Part shown: one piece after another, positions 1-7,356 of the stretch | Layout of the letters: the number at the start of each line of letters is the position of its first letter | Numbering within the stretch: position 1 is the first letter of the stretch | NCBI GenBank assembly: GCA_022376515.1 | Contig: WTXI01000605.1 | Span: forward strand, 1-11,811 | Length of the DNA stretch: 11,811 nucleotides | Direction of reading: 5' to 3' | Source of the DNA: Lactifluus volemus | Taxonomy: Eukaryota > Basidiomycota > Agaricomycetes > Russulales > Russulaceae | Notes under the pieces: generated by a model | Database searches by the model: none | What the model saw: only the letters and a program-made list of their open reading frames with translations | What the model was told of the DNA's origin: nothing | Translations under genes and position numbers: made by a program

Positions 1-31
1 TTGCTTTGCTGAGCTAGCTTTCGCGCTTCAG
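1..31 (+). other. 3' part of an intron in NLR copy 1
   Basis: Matches 11044-11074, the end of a 60-bp GT-AG intron in copy 2 (11015-11074). Acceptor CAG ends at 31, and the next exon opens with LLPHAQLAWKLL. The window therefore cuts copy 1 within this intron. Confidence 0.75.
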
Positions 32-344
32 TTGCTCCCCCATGCACAGCTAGCATGGAAGCTGCTTCAAAGATTCCCGAGGTGAGTCTCCGTGCCTTGT
101 TGGAGGACAGGGAACATTCAATGAGTTTCATCAATCGCCAGACTTTGCTACTCCAGCTTCAGCGTGACGACAATGTCCAAACACTACTCAAGGCGATACA
201 GGATGGTTTGAATTTACAAGGGAGGCGGATGCTTTGAAGAACATGGAACCAGCGTCTACTCAGGCAAAATCCTGGATGAGATGCTGGAGTGCGTCTCGGA
301 ATGTGCCAAATTTATCATATCGTATGCGGAGAATGTGCAAGTCG

Positions 345-399
345 GTACGTCGTCTTGGCCTCTCTTATTGGCCATTCATCATGAACATTTGATTTTCAG
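345..399 (+). other. Intron in NLR copy 1
   Basis: 55-bp GTACGT...TTTTCAG intron. Splicing joins AENVQV to GKRTLKNVV in frame. The same intron sits at 11385-11438 in copy 2. Confidence 0.8.
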
Positions 400-534
400 G
401 AAAGCGGACTTTGAAGAATGTCGTGAGCCAAGTTGATGCGAAAGTTGATGAGTACCGCACAAGCCTCGCTCGACTGCGAGATAATTTCCTCGCACGTACT
501 GCCGTCGTCACTGGGATTGCTGTGCTAGAAGCTG

Positions 535-592
535 GTGCGTAGTCCTAATGGTAATACGATTGTCGGATAATTTTCCTGACGAGGGCACAAAG
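535..592 (+). other. Intron in NLR copy 1
   Basis: 58-bp GTGCGT...CACAAAG intron with CCTAAT and CCTGAC branch-like motifs. Splicing joins AVLEA to ELDAKIREL in frame. Counterpart at 11573-11629 in copy 2. Confidence 0.8.
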
Positions 593-638
593 AATTGGAC
601 GCAAAAATCAGAGAATTGCCTTATAAAGGAGGCTGGCG

Positions 639-1815
639 ATGGAGAAGCGCTGTCTTCCGGGCACACGCGAAGACTTTTTGGATCATATCGTCAAGTGGGT
701 CGAGAGTCCTGAATCTCAACGTGGGCTCGTGCTCCTCGGCCAAGCAGGCACAGGAAAGTCTTCAATCGCACATGAGGTCGCACGTCTATTCAGAATAAGT
801 GCCTCTGCACTTACTTCGCGTTTTTGCGGAAAGAGGGATCCAAAGATGAAGCTTACCAGCTGTTCACGACGCTCGCTCGCGATCTCTCCGATCGCTATCC
901 TCCGTTCAAATTAGCTCGGGAAGGTACTGAAGAATGATCCGTCTCTTCGTAGAAACTCGACATTATCGCACACTCTTCGAATCCCTTCTCCTCGAACCAG
1001 TCAAGAACATTCAGTCTAGCGACCCAATCCTTATCGTGATCGATGCGTTGGATGAGAGTGGTGATGCGATCGGTCAAGACGGGTTGCACAAATTTCTAGC
1101 TCAACATCTGTTCGAGTTGCCATCCAATTTCCGTATCCTCATCACCTCGAGGCCGGAGAACGGCATCGAACGTGCGTTCTGTAATGCGTTGTCCGTACGC
1201 ACCCTCTATATGGACGATCACAAACTGGCTGCAAAGACGGAGCAAGATATTGGGTTATATCTCCGGACGAACTCCCTTTGAACCTGTTCGAACGACATGG
1301 TGTTGAACTCGCAAAGGCAGCGGAAGGATTGTTTCAGTGGGCAGCCGTTGCTTCGGGCTAATAAAAATCCTCCTCCTAGCTTTGGGTTTAGCAAGAAGCA
1401 GGTGATACAGCGTCTGTTGGGGCACTCTCGAGGTCGGGATGGGCAAGATCCTTTGGACCAGCTATATGGAGAAGTTCTGGAAGGGTACTTCAACCGGTTG
1501 CAGCACAGACCCTATTTCGTTCCGTGATGGGGCAGCTTTTTGCTGCTTCGTTCCGCTTTCCATCTCTTTGACTACTCTGCGACGACATGCACCCCATGAC
1601 CCCGAGGACCCTGACCCCGAGGATTCGGAATGCGTTTTGAGATGCTCCGTCACCTTGGCTCACTTCTCAGTAACGTGACCTCATCCGACGATACCCTCCC
1701 GATCATCCCTCTCCACACCTCATTTCGTGACTTCCTGGCCGATGAGAAGAGTGGGGTATTTCACATCGACCTTGGCAGGCTCACCGTCAGCTGGCACATT
1801 CCTGTCTTGGATTAA
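639..1815 (+). other. NACHT NTPase and following winged-helix-like region of NLR copy 1 (frame-broken)
   Basis: The ATP/GTP-binding switch of the NLR. Reading across the frame breaks, the order is CLPGTREDF (near 651-677), Walker A GQAGTGKSS with Lys at 756-758, ARDLSDRYPPF (near 875-907), the hydrophobic Walker B LIVIDALDES (1030-1059, Asp at 1042 and 1051, Glu at 1054) and FRILITSRP (1129-1155). After that come LFERHGVELAKAAEGLFQWA (near 1284-1343), typical of the region after the nucleotide-binding core, and LPIIPLHTSFRDFL (1699-1740), a hallmark of this fungal family ahead of the WD40 part. The catalytic motifs are individually intact, but no single frame reads more than about 115 codons here. 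At least nine frame changes are needed to follow the conserved protein, which argues against a translated full-length ATPase as the sequence stands. Confidence 0.8.
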
Positions 1816-2116
1816 TGCTGAATGACCTCAAGTTCAACATTTGCAAACTCGAATCGTCATACGTTGCAACAGGGACGTGCCAGATGTGGAATCTCGAATT
1901 TCCAAATATGTTCCGCCTGCTCTATCGTATGGCTGCGTTTTTTGGGGGATCATTAGAACGTCTGGCATTGAACAGGACCTGTTTCCAAACCTTCGATTGC
2001 TGTTCGAGACAAGGTTTCTCTTTTGGCTGGAAGTGCTTAGCATCAAGAACAGTGTCGGTCTTGCATCACGAGCATTGGCGTCTCTTAACACATGGTTGCG
2101 GTCTGATCAGCAGAAG

Positions 2117-2173
2117 GTAGGCGGCTCTTATCATTTTATACGACATGTAGTAACTATTTGGGTATGATTACAG
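2117..2173 (+). other. Last intron of NLR copy 1, before the WD40 exon
   Basis: 57-bp GTAGGC...ATTACAG intron in phase 0. It joins LNTWLRSDQQK to LSFQSEVENLL, keeping the frame that continues into the WD40 array. The large uninterrupted exon 2174-4536 starts here. Confidence 0.75.
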
Positions 2174-2404
2174 CTATCATTCCAATCAGAGGTTGAGAAT
2201 CTCTTGGCATTAGTGAATGATGCGTTCGCTTTTGTGCGGTATTTCGGGATGGCGATATCAAGAAGCGTTCCGCACATATATATATCTGCTCTCCCATTTG
2301 CGCCATCCTCTTCCCGCATCGTCGAGCACCATCTTCACTTATTCCCCCATATATTGGTTTTGAGACGCGGACAGTTGTCTGATTGGCCAGCATTGGAAAT
2401 GACT

Positions 2405-4209
2405 ATTCAAGCACATGACAGACAAGTCGACTCTGTGGTATTCTCGCCAGATGGGCAGCGGATCGCATCAGCCTCGCGAGATCGCACGATTCGGGTGTGG
2501 GATGCAACAACGGGGGAAATTGTCGCGGGACCGTTTACTGGACACACCAATTTTGTCTTGTCTGTCGCGTTCTCGCCTGATGGGAAACGCATCGCATCGG
2601 CCTCGGCCGATCGCACGATTTGCGTGTGGGATGCCGCAACAGGAGAGGTCGTAGCGGGACCATTTACTGGACACAAGAAATACGTCAGAAGCGTTGCATT
2701 CTCACCGAACGGGCAACACATTGCCTCGGCCTCGAACGATCGCACGATTCGTATTTGGGATGCCGCAACTGGAGAGGTCGTAGCAGGCCCATTTATTGGA
2801 CACATCGACGAGGTCTTCTTTGTTACATTCTCACCAGACGGGCAATGTATCGCCTCTGCCTCTCAAGATTGCACGATTCGCATGTGGGATGCTGCAACCG
2901 GTGAGGCCATAGCGGGCCCATACACTGGACACACCGAACGGGTCAGCTGTGTTGCATTCTCACCGGACGGGAAACATGTCGCTTCGGTCTCGCAAGATCG
3001 TACGATTCGTGTGTGGGATTCCGCAACAGGAAAGGTGGTAGCCGGCCCATTTACTGGACACACCGATGCCATCTACTCTATTGTGTTCTCTCCGGATGGA
3101 CGGCGCATCACCTCAGCCTCGGGAGATCGCACGATTTGCGTGTGGGATTCTGCAACGGGTCAGATCGTAGCAGGCCCATTTATTGGACACACATCTTCCA
3201 TATTTTCTATTTCGGTCTCACCTGACGGGCAGCGCATTGCCTCGGCCTCGGCTGATCGTACGGTTTGCGTGTGGCATTCCAGAAAAGGAGTGGCAAGGGC
3301 CTCGTTCACCGGACATACCCAATCGATTTTCTCTGTTGCAATCTCACCGGACTGGCAACGGATAGCCTCGGCCTCTGCGGATTGCACACTTTGTGTGTGG
3401 ATGCCACAACAGGGGAGGTCACAGCAGGTCCGTTTACTGGTCACACCGATTGGGTCCTTTCTGTTGCGTTCTCGCCTGAAGGGCAGCGGATCGCCTCGGC
3501 CTCGCGAGACCGCACGATTCGTGTGTGGGATACTGCGACAGGAAATATTGTAGCGGGCCCGTTTATTGGACATACCGATGAGGTCAGGTCTGTTGCATTC
3601 TCGCCGGACGGACAACGGATTGCATCGGGCTCGGATGATCGCACGATTCGTGTGTGGGATGCCATGACGGGAGAGGTTGTAGTGGGCCCGTGTACTGGAC
3701 ACACTGATGCGGTCCGCTCTGTTGCAATCTCGCCGGACGGGAACCGCATCGCCTCTGCCTCGAGTGACCGCACGATTCGAGTATGGGATGCTGCGACAGG
3801 GGAGGTCGTAGCGGGCCCGTTCAATGGTCACACTCAGTTAATTTTTTGTGTCGCGTTTTCACCGGACGGGCAGCGAATTGCCTCAGGCTCGGCAGATAAG
3901 ACAATTCGTGTGTGGGGTTCTGTGACAGGACAAGAAGTTGTAGGCTCGTTTACAGGACATGCCAGTGGCGTCGCCTTCGTTACATTCTCACCTGACGGGC
4001 GGCGCATTGCATCGGCCTCGGTCGATCGCACGATTCGCTTGTGGAATTCTGCTACAGGGGTGGCCGTAGTAGGCCCCTTTATTGGACACACTGAATGGGT
4101 CAGCTCGGTTGCATTCTCGCCAGACGGGCAGCGGATCGTTTCGGCCTCGGGAGATTGCACGATCCGCATGTGGGATGCCACAACAGGACAGGATGTTGTG
4201 GGCTCGTCT
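2405..4209 (+). repeat. WD40 repeat array: 14 blades, 129-bp period
   Basis: Fourteen tandem WD repeats, each starting near the (T/I)GH motif and ending at GPF. Start positions: 2405, 2537, 2666, 2795, 2924, 3053, 3182, 3308, 3436, 3565, 3694, 3823, 3952 and 4081. The period is 129 bp (43 residues), except repeat 1 (132 bp), repeat 7 (126 bp, residues lost around WHSRKG) and repeat 8 (128 bp, a frameshift). The core GH...SPDG...IASAS.DRTIRVWD is nearly invariant, while a few surface positions vary strongly. Fourteen blades suit two seven-bladed propellers, 1-7 and 8-14. A vestigial fifteenth unit beginning GLTQS follows at 4210. High identity between repeats, at DNA level too, suggests recent amplification or concerted evolution, as known for fungal NLRs of the HNWD type. 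Confidence 0.95.
3398..3403 (+). other. Single-base frameshift inside WD repeat 8
   Basis: All other repeats with an intact VWD motif read tgg-ga(t/c); here the codons run tgt gtg tgg directly into atgcc, so one G is missing from a GGG run at about 3400. The frame from 2174 to 3400 and the frame from 3401 to 4536 are each long and clean, so the break is a single lesion. Left as is, translation would leave the repeat frame and stop at 3553. A true mutation and a homopolymer sequencing error are both possible. Confidence 0.9.
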
Positions 4210-4536
4210 ACCGGACTCACCCAATCGACTAACTCTGGTGCGTCCAGTTTCGATATTACCTCGACCTTACGAGATCACACGATCCTCGCAGGGAAACGCA
4301 GAGCAGAAGGTATTGATAAAAATCACATTATGGAGAAGTTCCCAGTCAGTAGTGACGGGTGGATGTATGGGGAAGATAAAGAACTCCTTTTGTGGATTCC
4401 TCCCATTCACCGGCCATACCTTCATAGAGCTAACACAGTGTGGGTTTCTGGCAAAGATAGAACGGAGGTAGATCTTTCAAAATTTGTGTATGGATTAAAT
4501 TGGACTATGGTCTATATTCACAGTTCATGTAAATAG
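4210..4536 (+). other. C-terminal cap of NLR copy 1 after the WD40 array
   Basis: The last 108 codons follow a degenerate fifteenth repeat (GLTQSTNSG, then LRDHTIL) in which the GH and WD signatures have gone. The end carries WMYGEDKELLLWIPP (near 4360-4404) and LSKFVYGLNWTMVYI (near 4471-4515). This combination of a Trp-rich strand with LLWIPP and a closing motif of the form D-L-S-x-F-x-x-G-x-x-W is one I recognise from the C-termini of many basidiomycete NACHT-WD40 proteins. It therefore looks like the authentic end of the protein. In-frame stop TAG at 4534-4536. Confidence 0.75.
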
Positions 4537-5447
4537 AGTCACGTGTATGTGCAAACTCGTATCCTTCGAATTCAGTTACCGCCAGCGGGTCTGTCTGAGG
4601 TACGGCCAGTACTAGTAGAGTTGCTCTTCAATATTAAGTCAGGCACTAGTATTTGGGTCACCGTGTAAAACCCACCACCGCATTGCCCAAAAGTTGAACC
4701 CTTCTCGGAGTCTCGGATGAGCCTAGTTTTTGTCTCTTCCTCAGGTACTCTCTTTCTCGCTGAAGTCGCTGAGGGCATCAAGTATTTCATCTGAGAATGG
4801 CTTGTAGAAGATGCTGCAGCTGTCCAAAGACATCTAGAGATGCAGTGGCTTGTGTACCAGAAATTATTAATAATATGCTTACAGTAACCCAACTTTCGCT
4901 ACGCTGACCAATAACACATACCTGTTCACTACCAAGGCTCGGATCTGGTCCGGACTCTGGAAGCCCTTCATGAAGAAAACGGTGAGCAAGATTCAATCCT
5001 TAGCCGTCTTGTATATTGATTGTTTGGGAGGCGGGTTGCAATGTGCCCGAGCCAGGTCTTGTTTGTGCCACCCAGTTCCATGGACACCCTGGTGAGCCGC
5101 CTGCGGCCGTGCCTCCAATGGGTGCTCTTGAGGCTGGCCATAGCATCAGTGTGTTGAGGGACGCCAAGTGTTAGTATCATGGAGTGCAATTTATGAGTGT
5201 GTCCAGAAATGGGGCTAGGGCAACACAGAGTGGCAACACAGTGCATGTATCGTGTACGCCGCGTCGGTATGACAGCTACAATTTGTATTTGGACGACATG
5301 ACAATAACATCAGGAATTAACAAACAAGTGGCTAGAGAAACAGAAGGTAAGGATGACCGTAGAAGAAACGAGAATGGTGGTGGCACCACGCACCTAGCGC
5401 TCCCGGGCCTCTCCTCCTTACCCCTTCGCAGAGCCAATCCTTACTCT
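4537..5447. other. Intergenic region without a supportable gene
   Basis: About 0.9 kb downstream of NLR copy 1. Only short, low-complexity ORFs below 110 codons occur on either strand and none shows a family motif. A CCAAT (5434-5438) and a TATAAAAT (5449-5456) stand upstream of an ATG at 5475 on the plus strand, but that ATG opens a frame of only five codons, so I do not call a promoter. Confidence 0.5.
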
Positions 5448-5924
5448 CTATAAAATCTTATCAAACCTGCCAAGATGGCCCCACGTTTTTGAAAACACGT
5501 CTTCACTGAAGTAGCACTGAACGAAATCCTGCTCGGAGTACAGTTTACTGCCCAATCGGGACCACGGGTCATAAATGAGAGCTGTGTCAGCCAGCGAGCA
5601 GACTCTGCTAACCATGCGGATAGAATTACTGTCAGCGATATATGCGGGGGCCATGTGAATCTTGAGGCCTGTAGGACATGAGTTGACGAACCGGAGCGTG
5701 TGGCGGGTGTCTTGAGATGAGTTGGCCAACGGGGATCTAAGCGGAAAGTGGATCATGGATGTATGCGTTGACACGTAGTGGTGTGTGAGGCCATGTGAGG
5801 TCACGGTATTGGTCGATCGCAGTTCTTCTCTGATGAGCAACCCAATAGGGTAAGTCTGATACAAATCATGGCAGTGAGGCTGCGTTCGTGTAGATAAAGG
5901 CCTTGTTACCTCTCCTTTTCGCAT
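5448..5924 (-). CDS. Hypothetical ORF, 158 codons, minus strand
   Basis: Longest open frame in the 4.5-6.4 kb interval, from an ATG at 5922-5924. I recognise no domain, signal peptide or membrane segment. Composition is unremarkable, with runs such as TLRFVNSCPTGLKIHMAP in the middle and a GHLGRFDKIL C-terminus. On the minus strand a GTGAGT donor-like site overlaps the start region (near 5931-5926) and several acceptor-like CAGs occur just inside, so the true gene, if there is one, could begin in an upstream exon. It may equally be a chance ORF in decayed intergenic DNA. Codon-bias and homology evidence are lacking. Confidence 0.2.
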   Translation of the reverse strand: MRKGEVTRPLSTRTQPHCHDLYQTYPIGLLIREELRSTNTVTSHGLTHHYVSTHTSMIHFPLRSPLANSSQDTRHTLRFVNSCPTGLKIHMAPAYIADSNSIRMVSRVCSLADTALIYDPWSRLGSKLYSEQDFVQCYFSEDVFSKTWGHLGRFDKIL

Positions 5925-6474
5925 TCACTCACCTCCTTAAGCTGGATCGGTTTATCGACTGGAGAGTGACGTGGCACAATGTTTGTCCTTTTCGCACGAC
6001 CATAAACACGCACAAACACCTACTTAAGTACGGGTGACCAAGAGTCGGAGTGCCGTGGCGGTATAGCGTAACTTCGTTGACGGGTCTGTGGAAATGATGG
6101 TGACCTACGTGGCACGCTTCCTGTCAAATGATGAAAAGAAAGCGTGTCAAATGATGAAAATATGGTCGACCAAGTGAGAAGATCTCGGTGAGCGCTGCTC
6201 TGAATCTTGAGAGGAATTTCGTTTGGCCGCGTTTTACCGCGGGCAACCGGTCGGACCGGTCGTTCCGAGGTCCAATTTCACTTCCGCAGCTTCCGCTCGG
6301 CCTTTGACCCGTAATAGAACCTCTTGCGCAACATTCTCTAGCCTCGACTTTTCCACTGAGCAAGAAAACATTATTTTTCACGCTCGTAAGTATAAGGCCC
6401 CTTTTCATTGCAGAAGATGTCCTTAGCGTTATTGAGCCTTCAATTAAACAATCACACGAGGCAGCCGCCCGGGG
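5925..6474. other. Intergenic region with a short direct repeat
   Basis: About 550 bp with no convincing gene. It contains the 16-bp direct repeat described separately and a GC-rich stretch with nested ACCGGT/GACCGGTC palindromes near 6246-6262. If 6475-7262 belongs to a gene, part of this stretch could be its promoter and 5' leader. A GTAAGT at about 6386 and a TTGCAG at about 6408-6413 lie only about 28 bp apart, too short to trust as an intron. Confidence 0.4.
6122..6160 (+). repeat. 16-bp direct repeat, two copies 23 bp apart
   Basis: TGTCAAATGATGAAAA occurs at 6122-6137 and again at 6145-6160, separated by 7 bases. It may be slippage or a small tandem duplication; function unknown. Confidence 0.85.
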
Positions 6475-7262
6475 GTGTTGCCAACACTAGACGCTAGGCT
6501 GCCACTGACGGGGTTACGACAAATATCTTTTGAAGTTTCGGACGACCTCGATCCGTCGGTGACTCCAATTCAGGTGTCTCCTAGGAGCAGTCACGACGAT
6601 GAAGAAGAACAGAACAGAACTCTGGCATTTCGAGTGTACAAGGCAGTCTGGGGTGAGTTCAACAAATGGAAGGTGGAGGACTGCAAGCAACATCTACTTT
6701 CCCTCCAGAATCTTTTACCGCCCCCGGAAGTGGCGAAAGCGACGTCTCGCGTTGCATCGACTCTATGCTCATGCGAGCCTGGTGATGTCGAAATCGTTTA
6801 CCTCTGCGACACGAACGATGATATCCCGCTCGACGTGAGCGGCGCCACCGTGCTACTATGTAAGGCCGTTCCTCTGGAACTCCCAGACAAGTTTAGACCG
6901 CACCCGCGCTACGAGTCATGCACACCCTCTGTGCAGTCGATCGCGTTGCGAGTGGGAAGTGTAGCACATAAGGAATTCGACGAAGCACCATGCTTCCCTT
7001 ATGCCAATGATCCGACCTTCGATGCCAAGGCATATCTCGGTCAGTTTGAGCGATTTTCCTGGGAGAATCTCGTGGATCCTGATGGTGAGCTCCACACTTT
7101 GATGCGGGATTATAGAACTTCCTCAGTCCGGCTCCGATGCCAGTGGAGGTAATTCAGATCGAGACGCTGCGCCGATTACATATCAAGCATGGATTGTCCT
7201 TGGACGATATTGATGCCACGAACGTCCTGCCGACGTTGCGCAAAAGTAATCGTCTGGTTTGA
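6475..7262 (+). pseudogene. Two-exon fragment resembling the N-terminal region of a fungal EZH2-like histone methyltransferase
   Basis: An open frame from about 6475 to 7084, then a 59-bp GT-AG intron (7085-7143), then 7144-7262 ending in TGA. Splicing gives DPDVEVIQIETLRRLH across the junction, and this in-frame reading is the main reason to believe the exon pair. Landmarks: acidic DDEEEQNR near codon 42, CFPYANDPTFD (near 6990-7022), FERFSWENL (near 7045-7071), GLSLDDIDATNVLP (near 7191-7232). I recall this spacing (PYADDPTFD-like, DPD-E-IQ-E--RRLH, IDATGVLP-like) from basidiomycete E(z)/EZH2 proteins, upstream of their CXC and SET domains, but cannot verify it here. No SET or CXC domain follows: wax-synthase sequence begins within about 100 bp. 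No in-frame ATG was found near the start (the frame opens at a GTG), so the 5' end is also uncertain. Best read as a truncated gene copy; identity is tentative. Confidence 0.4.
7085..7143 (+). other. Intron in the EZH2-like fragment
   Basis: 59-bp GTGAGC...ATGCCAG intron. Only this acceptor keeps DPD joined in frame to VEVIQIE; the nearer CCTCAG at about 7126 leads to a stop within eight codons. Confidence 0.55.
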
Positions 7263-7356
7263 TCTACCAGATGACACAGCGGTACGTACAAAATATGACG
7301 GAGCTTGGTACTGCGCTGTAAGGTTGAACTATTCGGCTGGTTTGGCCCGGTCGTTG

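Larger units (their letters stand above)
1..776 (+). repeat. Left copy of an NLR segmental duplication (pairs with 11044-11811)
   Basis: Position 1 aligns with about 11044 and 776 with 11811 along the whole length, including intron positions. The right copy is about 8 bases shorter. Over the first ~180 bases I count only about five substitutions; indels are scattered and differ between copies. The unit spacing is about 11.04 kb. Confidence 0.95.
1..4536 (+). pseudogene. NACHT-WD40 NLR (STAND) protein, copy 1, 5'-truncated by the window and frame-broken
   Basis: STAND-class NLR of the large basidiomycete family. An N-terminal helical region, a NACHT ATPase for nucleotide-driven oligomerisation and a WD40 sensor are expected to work in cytoplasmic non-self sensing and cell death (family knowledge). 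Exons I place: 32-81, a disputed junction up to about 141, then to 344, 400-534, 593-2116 and 2174-4536 (stop TAG 4534-4536). Visible landmarks: LAWKLL (near 50-66), EADALKNMEP (near 218-247), IRELPY (near 608-625), CLPGTREDF, Walker A GQAGTGKSS (738-764), Walker B LIVIDALDES (1030-1059), sensor-like ITSRP (1141-1155), PLHTSFRDFL (near 1711-1740), 14 WD repeats and a C-terminal cap. The conserved frame is lost at about 205, 265, 633-641, 792, 918, 966-976, 1266, 1355, 1492, 1550, 1640, 1780, 1867 and 3400. Taken at face value this is a pseudogene; an error-rich assembly is the alternative. The start codon and C2 domain lie left of the window. Confidence 0.85.

Noticed and set aside
2405..4209. 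A repeat array that might be taken for a CRISPR
   Set aside because: The units are 129 bp, contiguous, without unique spacers, and encode WD40 blades in a eukaryotic gene.
2407..4220. Long minus-strand ORFs opposite the WD40 array (up to 223 codons at 3160-3831)
   Set aside because: They repeat with the same 129-bp period and are shadows of the coding repeats; they carry no independent domain.
4740..4890. Short frame reading GTLFLAEVAEGIKYF, faintly like a kinase helix
   Set aside because: The match is one short stretch; no catalytic-loop or DFG motif follows, and stops interrupt the frame.
5184..5453. 89-codon plus-strand ORF
   Set aside because: Low-information composition and no motif or splice context to support it.
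5434..5480. CCAAT, TATAAAAT and an ATG in promoter-like order
   Set aside because: The ATG opens only five codons and no splice donor follows in a sensible frame.
6223..6426. 67-codon plus-strand ORF with a possible 28-bp intron at its end
   Set aside because: The intron is too short to be credible, no domain is present, and the stretch is better read as upstream flank.
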